In this document: positions 1 through 7,370 of the stretch, one piece after another | Position numbering within the stretch: the first letter of the stretch is position 1 | Layout: each line of letters begins with the position of its first letter | Origin: Planctomycetota bacterium | Lineage (GTDB): Bacteria > Planctomycetota > Brocadiia > SM23-32 | Reading direction: 5' to 3' | Assembly (NCBI GenBank): GCA_018400625.1 | Contig: JAGYMJ010000191.1 | Span: 1-13,041 of the forward strand | Length of the DNA: 13,041 nucleotides | Position numbers and translations under genes: made by a program | Notes under the pieces: model-generated | The model's input: the letters and a program-made list of their open reading frames with translations, nothing else | What the model was told of the DNA's origin: nothing | Databases searched by the model: none

Positions 1-20
1 CCGGCACAGGGCACGGTGGT

Positions 21-50
21 GATGTTACGGGGTTCACTGAGGACTTACCA
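21..50 (+). repeat. 30-bp repeat, copy 1 (possible IS end)
   Basis: This copy starts GATGTTACGG and ends GAGGACTTACCA. It matches the copy at 13012-13041 (opposite strand) at 28 of 30 positions and the copy at 11605-11634 (same strand) at 23 of 30. Similarity stops sharply at both edges where flanks can be compared. Read on the minus strand it begins TGGTAAGT and continues with CAGTGAAC. From memory this resembles the GTAA-type terminal repeats of IS66-family elements, but I could not check that. It directly precedes the deacetylase gene, and GAGGA within it (39-43) could serve as a ribosome binding site. Confidence 0.8.
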
Positions 51-53
51 GTA

Positions 54-1079
54 ATGATTATGACAAGATATTATATAAATGACACCATTAATGATACAAT
101 ATATTGGGGCGATGAGTCAAGCGAACAGTCGCTGCATAGAAATTGTCTTAATTTAAAAAGAGAAATGGTTTATAAATCAATAAAAACGGAGAAGAAAGGG
201 AAAAAAAAGAAGTTTTTTATTTCACTAACAATCGACGTGGACCCCGATGCTAATAAAGGCGTGGAGGGACGTGTTGATTGTATATCATCGGGATTTCAGG
301 GACGTGTTTCCTTGAGAGCGGTTCGACAAGGGCTTATAGCTGTAAAGGATATATTGGTGTCAAATAAAATGGCGGCGACATTTTTTTGGGAAGGGCGGAC
401 GTTGGATGTAATATCTCAGAGTGATCCTGACATAATCAAGGAAATAAAAGAAAACAAGATATTCGAACACGGCTGTCATGGTTATCGGCATGAAGATTAT
501 CTTGGAAACATATCAAAAATTAAAATGAAGAGAAAAAAAATACGGTATTACCTGGAAAAAGGTACCGATATTATCAGCGACACATTCGCTGTAAGACCTG
601 TTGGATTCAGAGCGCCTTATTGTCAGGTGGGGGATGAAACACTCAAAGTGCTTTCGGATTTAGAATATTTGTATGATTCATCGAAGAGCATTGAATCAGG
701 CACGACAACCAGCGGAATTCCCTGCAGGGCGAAAACACCTACCGATGATCATATCAATATATGGGAAATACCTGTTGTAAAGTGGCGAGATAAAAACAAT
801 AAACCTATGAGCGGATATCTCTGGAAACTGTTGGAAAAAAAACGCCGTCCGCAAGAATATGTTGATATGGTTTTAGGAATAAAAAACACAACCTCATGTT
901 GTTTTATGCAGATTGCACTGCATCCCTGGCATTTAGTGGTCAACGAGCGGGGAAAAACAATAAATATTGAAGACTCAAAGAAAAACATATTAAGGATTTT
1001 AAAAAGATTATCACAGGAAAAAAACATACAAATTGTCAACCTCAAAGAATATCTTAGTCATTGTATATCAATGCTTTAG
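54..1079 (+). CDS. Polysaccharide deacetylase (NodB-homology, CE4-like) protein
   Basis: This is a predicted metal-dependent deacetylase of the NodB-homology family, which removes acetyl groups from N-acetylated sugars or acts on related amide bonds. The domain starts near residue 53 with FFISLTIDVD, giving the metal-binding aspartates. Further on come HGCHGYRHED (the HxxxH-type metal motif), GFRAPY (the RxP motif) and LHPWH near the C-terminus (catalytic histidine region). The substrate cannot be told, and no signal peptide or membrane anchor is visible, so action on cytoplasmic or nucleotide-linked sugars is possible. The first 50 or so residues match no domain I know. ATG 54 has GAGGA about 10 bases upstream, inside the repeat; ATG 165 (residue 38), nearer the domain, is a real alternative. 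The gene is much richer in A+T than the rest of the window, which suggests recent transfer. It converges on the AMMECR1 gene with 18 bp between stops. Confidence 0.8.
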   Translation: MIMTRYYINDTINDTIYWGDESSEQSLHRNCLNLKREMVYKSIKTEKKGKKKKFFISLTIDVDPDANKGVEGRVDCISSGFQGRVSLRAVRQGLIAVKDILVSNKMAATFFWEGRTLDVISQSDPDIIKEIKENKIFEHGCHGYRHEDYLGNISKIKMKRKKIRYYLEKGTDIISDTFAVRPVGFRAPYCQVGDETLKVLSDLEYLYDSSKSIESGTTTSGIPCRAKTPTDDHINIWEIPVVKWRDKNNKPMSGYLWKLLEKKRRPQEYVDMVLGIKNTTSCCFMQIALHPWHLVVNERGKTINIEDSKKNILRILKRLSQEKNIQIVNLKEYLSHCISML

Positions 1080-1097
1080 GTTGTTGAGATGATGGTT

Positions 1098-1664
1098 TCA
1101 AGAAAGACTCTGTGATGAAAAAACATCAGCCGTAAAAATATAAACATCGGTATCGGGATCATTTTTCCAGGATTCTGCCGGTAATGCCGCCTTATGGGAA
1201 CAGCAGTCATCGAGAAATTGTTTTTTACCCCATCCCATTTCCTGAGCGACCTGAGGCAAAAAACAACCGCTTCGTTCCTGCCGAGATATATAAATGCCGT
1301 GTTTTCCTATTTTTAAGTCTTCGAGAGGTTCATTCGTTTTTTGCAAGGGGGAAAGGACGGATATTTCAATTTCCAGTTCTTTGAGTTCATCGCGAGTAAT
1401 ACGGTTTGCGACGAATCGCGGGTCTTCAGTAGCAGCGGCGACGCTCATCTCACGCACAGTTTTCCATAGGGGTTTGTCGGAAATGAAACGTCCCAGGCAT
1501 CCCCGGAGGTGGCCCTTTGTTTTCAGGGTAACAAAGACACCCCGATGAGATTGAAGATTTATATTTTTTATTTCGTGATCAGGAAGGGGATCTCCTTTTA
1601 CTGCTGCTTCCACGGCGCTGCGAGCTAAATTCAATAATTCCTTTTTGTCTTTTTCATTCATCAT
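1098..1664 (-). CDS. AMMECR1-domain protein (AmmeMemoRadiSam system protein A type)
   Basis: The 188-residue product is close to one whole AMMECR1 domain. The family hallmark LRGCLG is at residues 53-58, followed by a conserved stretch around AAATEDPRF and a C-terminal LPQVAQEMGW segment. The biochemical role of the family is not settled. In many bacteria and archaea it is encoded with a Memo protein and a radical SAM protein (the AmmeMemoRadiSam set), but neither is in this window. I chose ATG 1664 over an upstream ATG at 1700 because GAGGT (1672-1676 on the complement) lies 7 bases before it and the protein then begins MMNEKDKKEL, just ahead of the domain. It is last in the minus-strand run, 49 bp after mreC, so it may share the parB-mreC transcript. 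Confidence 0.87.
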   Translation of the reverse strand: MMNEKDKKELLNLARSAVEAAVKGDPLPDHEIKNINLQSHRGVFVTLKTKGHLRGCLGRFISDKPLWKTVREMSVAAATEDPRFVANRITRDELKELEIEISVLSPLQKTNEPLEDLKIGKHGIYISRQERSGCFLPQVAQEMGWGKKQFLDDCCSHKAALPAESWKNDPDTDVYIFTADVFSSQSLS

Positions 1665-1713
1665 AATTAATACCTCAAGAAAAAGCGTATAGGACCTCAA
1701 GAAGAATACGATG

Positions 1714-2568
1714 TTACTGATAATTTTCTCGTCGAATAATCAAAACTCTTTCAATTCTATTTAAGTGTGCCAAAGGTCTTGCTTCAACTTTATGGAAAAG
1801 AGGCAAAATTTTGTCATGGGTTACGGATGTGACTTCTGCCACAGGAATACCGGGGGGAATGAGGGGAATGTGGTCCTTGGTACCCGTAATGAGGGCCGTA
1901 ATGAGAAGATCACCTTCATGCAGGTCGTGGTTTTTATCCGCCATATCGATGCGACAGCGCAGGCCGTCCATTCCCCGGAGCACATACAGTATCCGGGACT
2001 TTTGAGACCTGACCGGTAAAGTGGTCTCCGGATCGGTCAGAAGCCGAACACGGCTATAGTATCGGCCGGGCTCGGCTACAATTCCGACGGCCGCCCCGCC
2101 AGCGACAACAATCTCGCCACCTTTAATGCCATGATGTGAGCCTGCGGCAAGGGATAGGCTCTTTCTGTTTGGTGAAGTATCATAAGCGACAACATCAGCA
2201 CTCAACGCGATGAAGGGGTCGGACGGAACATCCAACGCCTGGTAATCACGAATCCGGGACCGGAGCGTGTGCAGCTCTTCTTTCAGCCTTTCATTCTGAT
2301 TTTTGAGCGTATGGAGTTGCTGAGCAGCAATACGTGAGGCTTCTTTATTGAGGAGAGCTTCTCGCAGGGAGCCGGTGGCGGCGGCGGTGTTTCCTATGAC
2401 GGAATAATTAAAATCGAGCGCCGGGCCTGATGATTGCAAAAACAAAGTCCGTGCGGGTGCGGTAAATGAGGCGGGAAGCAGAAGCAAAACAACAGCAACC
2501 CCTAAAAACCATAAGATGTGGACTCCGAGGGAAAAGCGACGGGGGTTATAATTTTTATTCCGTTTCAT
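1714..2568 (-). CDS. mreC: Rod shape-determining protein MreC
   Basis: MreC is an inner-membrane protein of the elongasome. It links MreB filaments and the periplasmic wall-synthesis machinery in rod-shaped cells. The protein has a basic cytoplasmic start (MKRNKNYNPRR), one membrane segment around residues 14-36, a coiled coil rich in leucine and charged residues at about 60-100, and the beta-domain signature with GSHHGIKGGEIVVAGGAAVG followed by VRLLTDPETTLPVR. Its roughly 285-residue length is normal. ATG 2568 lies 2 bases after the parB stop. A TTG at 2574 overlaps that stop (TTGA) and would add MN. Neither start has a clear Shine-Dalgarno sequence, so translation is probably coupled to parB. 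MreB and MreD are not in the window, which is unusual since mreC commonly sits beside mreB. Confidence 0.9.
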   Translation of the reverse strand: MKRNKNYNPRRFSLGVHILWFLGVAVVLLLLPASFTAPARTLFLQSSGPALDFNYSVIGNTAAATGSLREALLNKEASRIAAQQLHTLKNQNERLKEELHTLRSRIRDYQALDVPSDPFIALSADVVAYDTSPNRKSLSLAAGSHHGIKGGEIVVAGGAAVGIVAEPGRYYSRVRLLTDPETTLPVRSQKSRILYVLRGMDGLRCRIDMADKNHDLHEGDLLITALITGTKDHIPLIPPGIPVAEVTSVTHDKILPLFHKVEARPLAHLNRIERVLIIRRENYQ

Positions 2569-2570
2569 GT

Positions 2571-3455
2571 TCAAACAGGCAAATCATCTTGTCCGGTGAA
2601 ATGGGAAAACAAACGTTCAAATTCCTCATGATTATCGAAATGTATAACAAATCGCCCTTTATTCCCGCGGCTTTTGATGTTCACGTCGGCGTGAAGGGCT
2701 TCGCTCAGAACGGCCTGAAGGCGCTGAAGGTGAGGCGGCGGCTGGTCGGTGTTTTTATCAGCCTTTGGCGGCTTGCCGGGGGCGGCGACGAGCTTTTCGA
2801 CGGCCCGAACACTCAGCCCTTCGCTGATAATTTTGCGGGCAAGAGCAAGTATTTTTTCGCTGTCGCCAAGAGAGAGAAGGGTCCGGGCGTGCCCGGCCGA
2901 AAGAGTTCCACGTGAAACCATCTCCTGAACCTCTTCCGGCAGTTCGAGCAGGCGCAGCAGGTTGGTCACCGTGGACCTTCGCAATCCTATTTTTTGCGCC
3001 GATTGTTGCTGGGTCATCCCCAACTCATCGCACATGCGCTTGAGGGCGACCGCCTTCTCTATGGCATGGAGGTCTTCCCTCTGCACGTTCTCGATCAGGG
3101 CCAGTTCGAGCATTTGGGCGTCGTCAATCTCCCTGACGATGGCCGGAACGCTTTCAAGTCCCGCCCTCCGGGCCGCCCGCAGGCGCCTTTCCCCCATGAT
3201 CAGTTCATACATCCGCCCACCTTCTTTCGGGGGCCGAACGGCTATCGGCTGCAAAATACCGGCGCTTCGGATCGAATCGGCCAGTTCATTCAGCCGCTCT
3301 TCATCCATGTCGATTCTTGGCTGATAGGGGTTCAGGTCAATGCGTGCGAGCGGTATTTCCAGAACGCCGTCGTTTTTGCCCCCTTCGCCCTCAGCCGCTT
3401 CGGACTCGATGAGCGCCTCTAAGCCCTTCCCAAGCCTTCTTTTTTTCATTGCCAC
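2571..3455 (-). CDS. parB: Chromosome-partitioning protein ParB (Spo0J)
   Basis: ParB is a CTP-dependent DNA clamp that loads at parS and organises the replication origin for segregation. The protein begins MAMKKRRLGKGLEALI, the usual ParB opening. It carries the N-terminal domain from about residue 31, the nucleotide-binding box GERRLRAA (88-95), ENVQRE (121-126), a helix-turn-helix around 147-167 that reads the parS site, and a C-terminal dimer region. GTG 3455 is preferred because a perfect AGGAGG (3463-3468 on the complement) sits 7 bases upstream; ATG 3449, two codons later, is 13 bases away. The product is 294 residues, normal for the family. ParA (Soj), which normally sits just upstream, is absent. 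One perfect parS lies upstream of the gene and one near-match lies inside it. mreC follows immediately. Confidence 0.95.
   Translation of the reverse strand: MAMKKRRLGKGLEALIESEAAEGEGGKNDGVLEIPLARIDLNPYQPRIDMDEERLNELADSIRSAGILQPIAVRPPKEGGRMYELIMGERRLRAARRAGLESVPAIVREIDDAQMLELALIENVQREDLHAIEKAVALKRMCDELGMTQQQSAQKIGLRRSTVTNLLRLLELPEEVQEMVSRGTLSAGHARTLLSLGDSEKILALARKIISEGLSVRAVEKLVAAPGKPPKADKNTDQPPPHLQRLQAVLSEALHADVNIKSRGNKGRFVIHFDNHEEFERLFSHFTGQDDLPV
2904..2919. promoter_or_regulatory. Probable second parS site, inside parB
   Basis: The 16 bases read AGTTCCACGTGAAACC. They match the palindromic parS form TGTTYCACGTGRAACA at all inner positions and differ only at the first and last base. A parS site within parB itself is known in other bacteria (for example within B. 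subtilis spo0J). ParB binding here is inferred, not shown. Confidence 0.7.
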
Positions 3456-3462
3456 AATGCAG

Positions 3463-3468
3463 CCTCCT
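3463..3468 (-). promoter_or_regulatory. Ribosome binding site of parB
   Basis: The complement reads AGGAGG, a perfect anti-16S match, 7 bases before GTG 3455. It is the main evidence for using the GTG rather than the ATG two codons downstream. Confidence 0.75.
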
Positions 3469-3505
3469 GTAAAAGTTGTTTCTCTGTGCTTGCTGTTGTT
3501 CCCGG

Positions 3506-3521
3506 TGTTCCACGTGGAACA
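3506..3521. promoter_or_regulatory. parS centromere-like site (perfect palindrome)
   Basis: TGTTCCACGTGGAACA is a perfect 16-bp palindrome and a well-known natural form of parS, differing from TGTTTCACGTGAAACA by one symmetric pair. It lies 51 bp upstream of the parB start, in the untranslated leader if the proposed promoter is right, so ParB could load here and also repress its own gene. Such sites cluster near the replication origin, which suggests that this window may be close to oriC. Confidence 0.93.
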
Positions 3522-3594
3522 CTGAATGCTTAAAATGCCCTCACGCGGCACCCGGGCGGCAATTAAAAGGATGCCGGCATGCACCTTTCCTTTT

Positions 3595-3623
3595 AGTTTA
3601 ACCGGCAGGGGCAGTAAAATCAA
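3595..3623 (-). promoter_or_regulatory. Possible sigma-70 promoter of parB-mreC
   Basis: On the complement, TTGATT (3618-3623) and TAAACT (3595-3600) are separated by exactly 17 bases. Each hexamer matches 4 of 6 consensus positions. Transcription would start near 3588, giving a leader of about 130 bases that contains parS. The spacing is good and the hexamers are weak. Confidence 0.35.
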
Positions 3624-3771
3624 GTGTAAGCGCATTAAAAATGGTTCTGTTCGATTTTATCATCGGTTCGTGCTCGGCGGCACGATTCCGCATAAGGCTT
3701 ATGGGTCGAAAACGCAAAATTGTCTTTACTTGCCCGGTGAGGCATGGGGGTGGGCGTCGGCAAATAATAAT

Positions 3772-4263
3772 CTAAAATAAAATCCGTAACAATAAAGTCG
3801 TTCCACCGGCATAAATGCCGGCCAGTATGTCGTCCAAAGTCACACCCCAGCCGCCGCTCAGCCTTTCCAATGACTTTATCGGCGGTGGCTTGAGAATGTC
3901 AAACAGGCGAAAGCTCAGAAAGGAGATGATCAATGCCGATACGGGGGATGCTGGGGGAAGAGCAAAAACGACGGCCAAAGTGGTGAATTGTCCGGCCACC
4001 TCATCAATAACGTGCTGGCCCGGGTCTTTTGCTTCAAATTGCAACTCCGACCCGGGCGTGAAACTTACTGATAAGCCTGATGCCGTTGCCGCCAACAGAG
4101 CGAAAATGATCGCCGTCACCGGGGCGTCAGTGAAATGTAACACACCAAATCCTAAAATCGTTGCCGGCACGCAAGCAAATGTGCCTGGAGCAAACGGAAT
4201 CCGGCCCGCGCCGAATACTGTAACCGTCAAGTACCGGAATCGGCTTAATTTCTCTGTATTCAT
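3772..4263 (-). CDS. pgpA: Phosphatidylglycerophosphatase A
   Basis: PgpA dephosphorylates phosphatidylglycerol phosphate to phosphatidylglycerol at the inner membrane, the last step of that lipid's synthesis. The 163-residue protein shows the family pattern: GAGRIPFAPGT near residues 18-28, KDP at 79-81 followed by VIDEVAG (DE at 87-88), FRLFDILKPPP at 118-128, and the LDD pair at 143-145. These acidic residues form the Mg-dependent active site. Several hydrophobic stretches fit membrane helices. ATG 4263 is chosen because a GGTGA lies 6 bases upstream and the family pattern begins shortly after. An in-frame ATG at 4350 would add 29 residues unlike PgpA and has no ribosome binding site. The gene follows rimO after 141 bp. 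Confidence 0.9.
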   Translation of the reverse strand: MNTEKLSRFRYLTVTVFGAGRIPFAPGTFACVPATILGFGVLHFTDAPVTAIIFALLAATASGLSVSFTPGSELQFEAKDPGQHVIDEVAGQFTTLAVVFALPPASPVSALIISFLSFRLFDILKPPPIKSLERLSGGWGVTLDDILAGIYAGGTTLLLRILF

Positions 4264-4361
4264 GTTTTTCACCGACGATAATAAAGCTTTTGCTGTTGCA
4301 TGAAGCGACTGCACGACGGCAGAGACGGTGCTCTGCAAAACAGGGCGCATGATCGCCCGGC

Positions 4362-4388
4362 ATTTTACCAGAAAAATGATAAACTCAA
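4362..4388 (-). promoter_or_regulatory. Weak promoter-like sequence before pgpA
   Basis: The complement has TTGAGT (4383-4388) and TAAAAT (4362-4367) with a 15-bp spacer, shorter than the usual 16-18. It lies in the gap between rimO and pgpA. If used, the leader to ATG 4263 would be about 90 bases, which favours that start over ATG 4350. Confidence 0.22.
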
Positions 4389-4404
4389 AAGGTCCAATCC
4401 TCTT

Positions 4405-5796
4405 TCATGATGTCTGTTCCGCGATGCAGTCATAACCCTCGCTGCCGGTTATCTTAACCTCAACAATGTCATCACGCGGGTTGCCTTTTTCGGAGCGATG
4501 AACAAAAATGACCGGATCCACCTCCGGAGCTTCGTGCATGCTGCGCCCTGTCCAATACCCTTTTCTCTCGGGGCCCTGTTCTTCTACCAATATCTTTGTT
4601 TTTTCACCTTTTCGCTCCGCCGCCTTTTCAAAGGCTATATCCATCTGAAGTGACATCAGGCTGCGGTATCTTTCTTGTTTGATCTCTTCAGGGACTTCGT
4701 CTTTCCACCTCACAGCAGGCGTCTCTTCCTCCGGAGAATATGTGAAAACTCCAAGCCTTTCAAAGCGTGTTTTTTCAACGAAGTTGAATAAATCCGTGAA
4801 CGCTTCCTGATCTTCCTGGGGGAAACCCACCATGAAAGTTGTTCTCAGGGTCAGCGAAGGAATCGAGTCCCTGAGTTTGTCAATCAGCCGTTCAATTTCC
4901 GCTCGTTTGACAGATCGTCCCATTTTCACCAGCACTTTATTATTAATGTGCTGCAGGGGGATGTCTAAGTAGGGGCATATTTGCTTGTTGCCGGCAATGA
5001 CATCGATGAGTTCTTCATAGTAATGAGCGGGATGGGTGTATAATAGCCTTATCCAAACCCCCGGCAGACGGTCACATAATTTTGCGAGCAGTTCATGCAA
5101 ACGCGGCTTTCCCCGGTCTCTGCAATACGCCGTCGTATCCTGGGCTATAATATTCAACTCCTTAACCCCCCGTGCAATCAATTCAGAGGCCTCATCCATC
5201 ACTTCCGTCTGAGCCCGGCTGACCAGCGGTCCCCTTATCAGCGGGATAGCACAATAGCTGCATCGGTTATTGCACCCTTCGGCAATCCGTAGATATGACC
5301 AGGACCTGGGGGTGAGTGAAAACCGGCGAACGGCGCCGGGGTTTGCGGCAAGTTTTGGGAGGTCTGCATTATTTAAGCAGGCAAGCACCGCTGAAGCTGT
5401 GCGACGGGGATTTACTCCGGTTATAATGTCAACCTCCGGCATTTCAGCTTCCAGTTCTTCTTTGTAACGCTCTGCTAAACAACCACATACAACAAGCTTT
5501 TTCAGTCGATGGCATTCTTTGAGTCCGGCGATACTCAATATGGTATCGATGGATTCTTCTTTCGCATCTTTTATGAAACCGCAAGTATTAATTATCGCAA
5601 CGGGAGCGCGGTCGGGTTTCTCACATATCTCCACTCCGGCATCTTGGAGGATGGAGGCAATGATTTCGGAATCTACGGTGTTTTTAGCGCAGCCGAGGGT
5701 GATGAGGGCGACCTTTTTGTGTTGATCGTTCACTTTATAGCGGTTGTGAGGAGTTAAATGACATTGAAGCGTATTCATCACCAAGACAGACGACAT
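4405..5796 (-). CDS. rimO: Ribosomal protein S12 methylthiotransferase RimO
   Basis: RimO is a radical SAM enzyme that adds a methylthio group to the conserved aspartate of ribosomal protein S12. The N-terminal MTTase domain supplies cysteines at 36 (LGCAKN), 72 (NTCGF) and 106 (CGCLAERY) for an auxiliary 4Fe-4S cluster. The radical SAM motif CxxxCxxC is at 175, 179 and 182 (CNNRCSYC), and the last 65 or so residues form the TRAM-type domain. LGCAKN, PLIRGP and DIPLQH are RimO-like rather than MiaB-like. ATG 5796 is 3 bases after the aldo/keto reductase stop, with AAGGA 11 bases upstream. It gives about 20 more N-terminal residues than usual, so ATG 5778 or GTG 5733 remain possible. Confidence 0.93.
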   Translation of the reverse strand: MSSVLVMNTLQCHLTPHNRYKVNDQHKKVALITLGCAKNTVDSEIIASILQDAGVEICEKPDRAPVAIINTCGFIKDAKEESIDTILSIAGLKECHRLKKLVVCGCLAERYKEELEAEMPEVDIITGVNPRRTASAVLACLNNADLPKLAANPGAVRRFSLTPRSWSYLRIAEGCNNRCSYCAIPLIRGPLVSRAQTEVMDEASELIARGVKELNIIAQDTTAYCRDRGKPRLHELLAKLCDRLPGVWIRLLYTHPAHYYEELIDVIAGNKQICPYLDIPLQHINNKVLVKMGRSVKRAEIERLIDKLRDSIPSLTLRTTFMVGFPQEDQEAFTDLFNFVEKTRFERLGVFTYSPEEETPAVRWKDEVPEEIKQERYRSLMSLQMDIAFEKAAERKGEKTKILVEEQGPERKGYWTGRSMHEAPEVDPVIFVHRSEKGNPRDDIVEVKITGSEGYDCIAEQTS

Positions 5797-5799
5797 GTT

Positions 5800-6789
5800 T
5801 TATTGTATCCTTTCTTCGCTTTCCCACATATCAAGAGCATCGCCAAAATATGCTTTTAATTCATCTGTGGCATCGGAGAGTTGATCAAGAATACTTTGGG
5901 TGAGGCGGCAGTCGGCCGCCTGCGCGTTTTTCTCGGCCTGCCCGGCATTTCTCATGCCGGCTATTACGCTTGTAACACCTTTTTGTGTGAGGAGATAGGC
6001 CAGGGAGACCTGCGCCATTGGCCGCCCGATATCTTCACATATTTGTTTGATCTTATCGATACTCTGGAAGGTCAGCCGTTCAGCCCCCTGCTCACCGTGC
6101 CGGGTATGTTCGCGCTTGCTGCTGAAATGTCGCGTTCTGGCCCTTTCGGCCGGCACATCATCGGCCTTGTCGAATTTGCCGGTAAGCAGACCCTGGAGCA
6201 GGGGAGAATAGAGTAAAAGGCTCACGTCCTTTTCGCGGCAAAGGTTCTGCACCTCAAATTCTATGCCACGCCAGAGCAGATTATACGCGACCTGATTACT
6301 TTCCAGCCGGCCGTATTCAAGTGCATCAGACAGGTCTTTCGGTCCGAAATTTGAGCAGCCGGCCACCCGTATCTTGCCTTCTTTTTTCAGCTTTTCCAGA
6401 GTATTCAGGGTATCTTCAAAAGGAATATCAACGTTGGGCCAGTGTATTTGGTAAATGTCAATATAGTCGGTTTTTAGCCTTTCCAAGCTGTTTTCGCATG
6501 CCTGGACGAGTTTCTGAGGTTCCAGGTTGGAAGGAGCTACTTTTGAAGCGATAACAACATTTTTTCGTCTTTTGCTCAGTGTTTTTCCGAGCAATTCTTC
6601 GGAGTATCCGTTCCCATAGCTTTCAGCAGTATCAAAAAAGTTAATTCCGGTGTCCAGAGCGGTCTCTATCGCATTGAGGGCATCGCTTTCATCTTGCGGA
6701 CCCCAGTTGAAATCTCCAACAATGCCCCAGCACCCCATGGCCACCGTGCTGACTTTGATATTTGTTCTGCCGATTTCTCGATATTGCAT
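5800..6789 (-). CDS. Aldo/keto reductase
   Basis: This is an NADPH-type oxidoreductase of the aldo/keto reductase superfamily, a soluble TIM-barrel enzyme acting on aldehydes or ketones. The catalytic tetrad is visible: Asp53 and Tyr58 (FFDTAESYGNGYSE), Lys83 (ASKVAP) and His116 (QIHWPN). The cofactor-side segment YSPLLQGLLTGK and the C-terminal SVIAGMRNAGQAEKNA fit the family. The 329-residue length is normal and no iron-sulfur domain is attached. The substrate cannot be predicted. ATG 6789 follows a run of eight G on the coding strand (C at 6796-6803) instead of a standard Shine-Dalgarno sequence. The gene lies 33 bp after the GyrI-like gene and 3 bp before rimO, so the three are probably co-transcribed. 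Confidence 0.92.
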   Translation of the reverse strand: MQYREIGRTNIKVSTVAMGCWGIVGDFNWGPQDESDALNAIETALDTGINFFDTAESYGNGYSEELLGKTLSKRRKNVVIASKVAPSNLEPQKLVQACENSLERLKTDYIDIYQIHWPNVDIPFEDTLNTLEKLKKEGKIRVAGCSNFGPKDLSDALEYGRLESNQVAYNLLWRGIEFEVQNLCREKDVSLLLYSPLLQGLLTGKFDKADDVPAERARTRHFSSKREHTRHGEQGAERLTFQSIDKIKQICEDIGRPMAQVSLAYLLTQKGVTSVIAGMRNAGQAEKNAQAADCRLTQSILDQLSDATDELKAYFGDALDMWESEERIQ

Positions 6790-6822
6790 AAGGCGCCCCC
6801 CCCAAATGAGCTTTTATAGAAG

Positions 6823-7293
6823 TTATTTCGTTTTAACCGGCACAAGAACTTCCGTCAGAAGTTCTTCGCTAGTATCGACTTCCCCTAATATTTTAAGGAA
6901 TATTTCGCGTGTGCCCATCTCTTCAAGATATTCAAAATTATTTTCTTTAATCCAGTCAAAAAGGGTTTCATATACACTGGATATCTCATCGTAGGGGCCC
7001 TCATGCCTGAGGGAGACGAAAGTTCCGCCTTCGACTTCTTTTTGTTCATATTCACCGGTCTTTTCCAGGGCTTCAGCCACCGGCAGGCATATCTGCGCTT
7101 TGAGTTTATCTTCGTCAACTTTTGCAGGATCCTCATAATAAATGGCGAAGGGGTTTCCACTGTAAGGATGCCCGGTTTGAAGAAGCCATGCCATCACTTC
7201 ATCCATAACAGCGCTGGTTTGGTTGTAAGGGCCTGTAAAAGGGCAGGTTAAAGCCATGACGGGACTTACATCTTTGATTGTTGGTTCAGACAT
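6823..7293 (-). CDS. GyrI-like / AraC effector-binding domain protein
   Basis: The 156-residue protein is a stand-alone GyrI-like small-molecule-binding domain, the fold also found at the C-terminus of AraC- and MerR-type regulators. Support comes from the two-repeat layout, ending in LRHEGPYDEISSVYETLFDWIKEN (typical HxGPYxxi..vyxxLxxWi pattern around residue 95-118) and FLKILGEVDTSEELLTEVLVPVK. No DNA-binding domain is attached, so it may bind or sequester a ligand, or act on a partner; some relatives hydrolyse small toxic molecules. AGGAG lies 6 bases before ATG 7293. It heads the minus-strand run and is followed by the aldo/keto reductase, which hints at a shared role in handling a reactive metabolite, but that is inference. 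Confidence 0.82.
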   Translation of the reverse strand: MSEPTIKDVSPVMALTCPFTGPYNQTSAVMDEVMAWLLQTGHPYSGNPFAIYYEDPAKVDEDKLKAQICLPVAEALEKTGEYEQKEVEGGTFVSLRHEGPYDEISSVYETLFDWIKENNFEYLEEMGTREIFLKILGEVDTSEELLTEVLVPVKTK

Positions 7294-7370
7294 TTTTTTC
7301 TCCTAAAAATTAAACTGATTAAAAGGTGTGTGTTTTTTCAAGAAATAATATTGAGTGATATTCCGACTGT

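Larger units (their letters stand above)
3456..3771. other. 316-bp intergenic region upstream of parB
   Basis: No gene is supported here. Besides the parS, promoter and ribosome binding site listed separately, it holds three short dyads: ATGCCGGCAT (3571-3580), a hairpin CGTGC/GCACG with a 6-base loop (3669-3684), and CATAAGGCTTATG (3691-3703). The hairpin has no T-tract on either strand, so it is not a convincing intrinsic terminator. Both strands have open frames across the region, but without a ribosome binding site or recognisable protein. I see no tRNA fold. Confidence 0.6.

Noticed and set aside
3669..3684. Hairpin downstream of pgpA as a terminator
   Set aside because: The 5-bp stem has no T-tract on either strand.
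3526..3780. 84-codon plus-strand frame across the parB upstream gap
   Set aside because: No ribosome binding site, overlaps a promoter-like element on the other strand, runs into the end of pgpA and has no recognisable protein.
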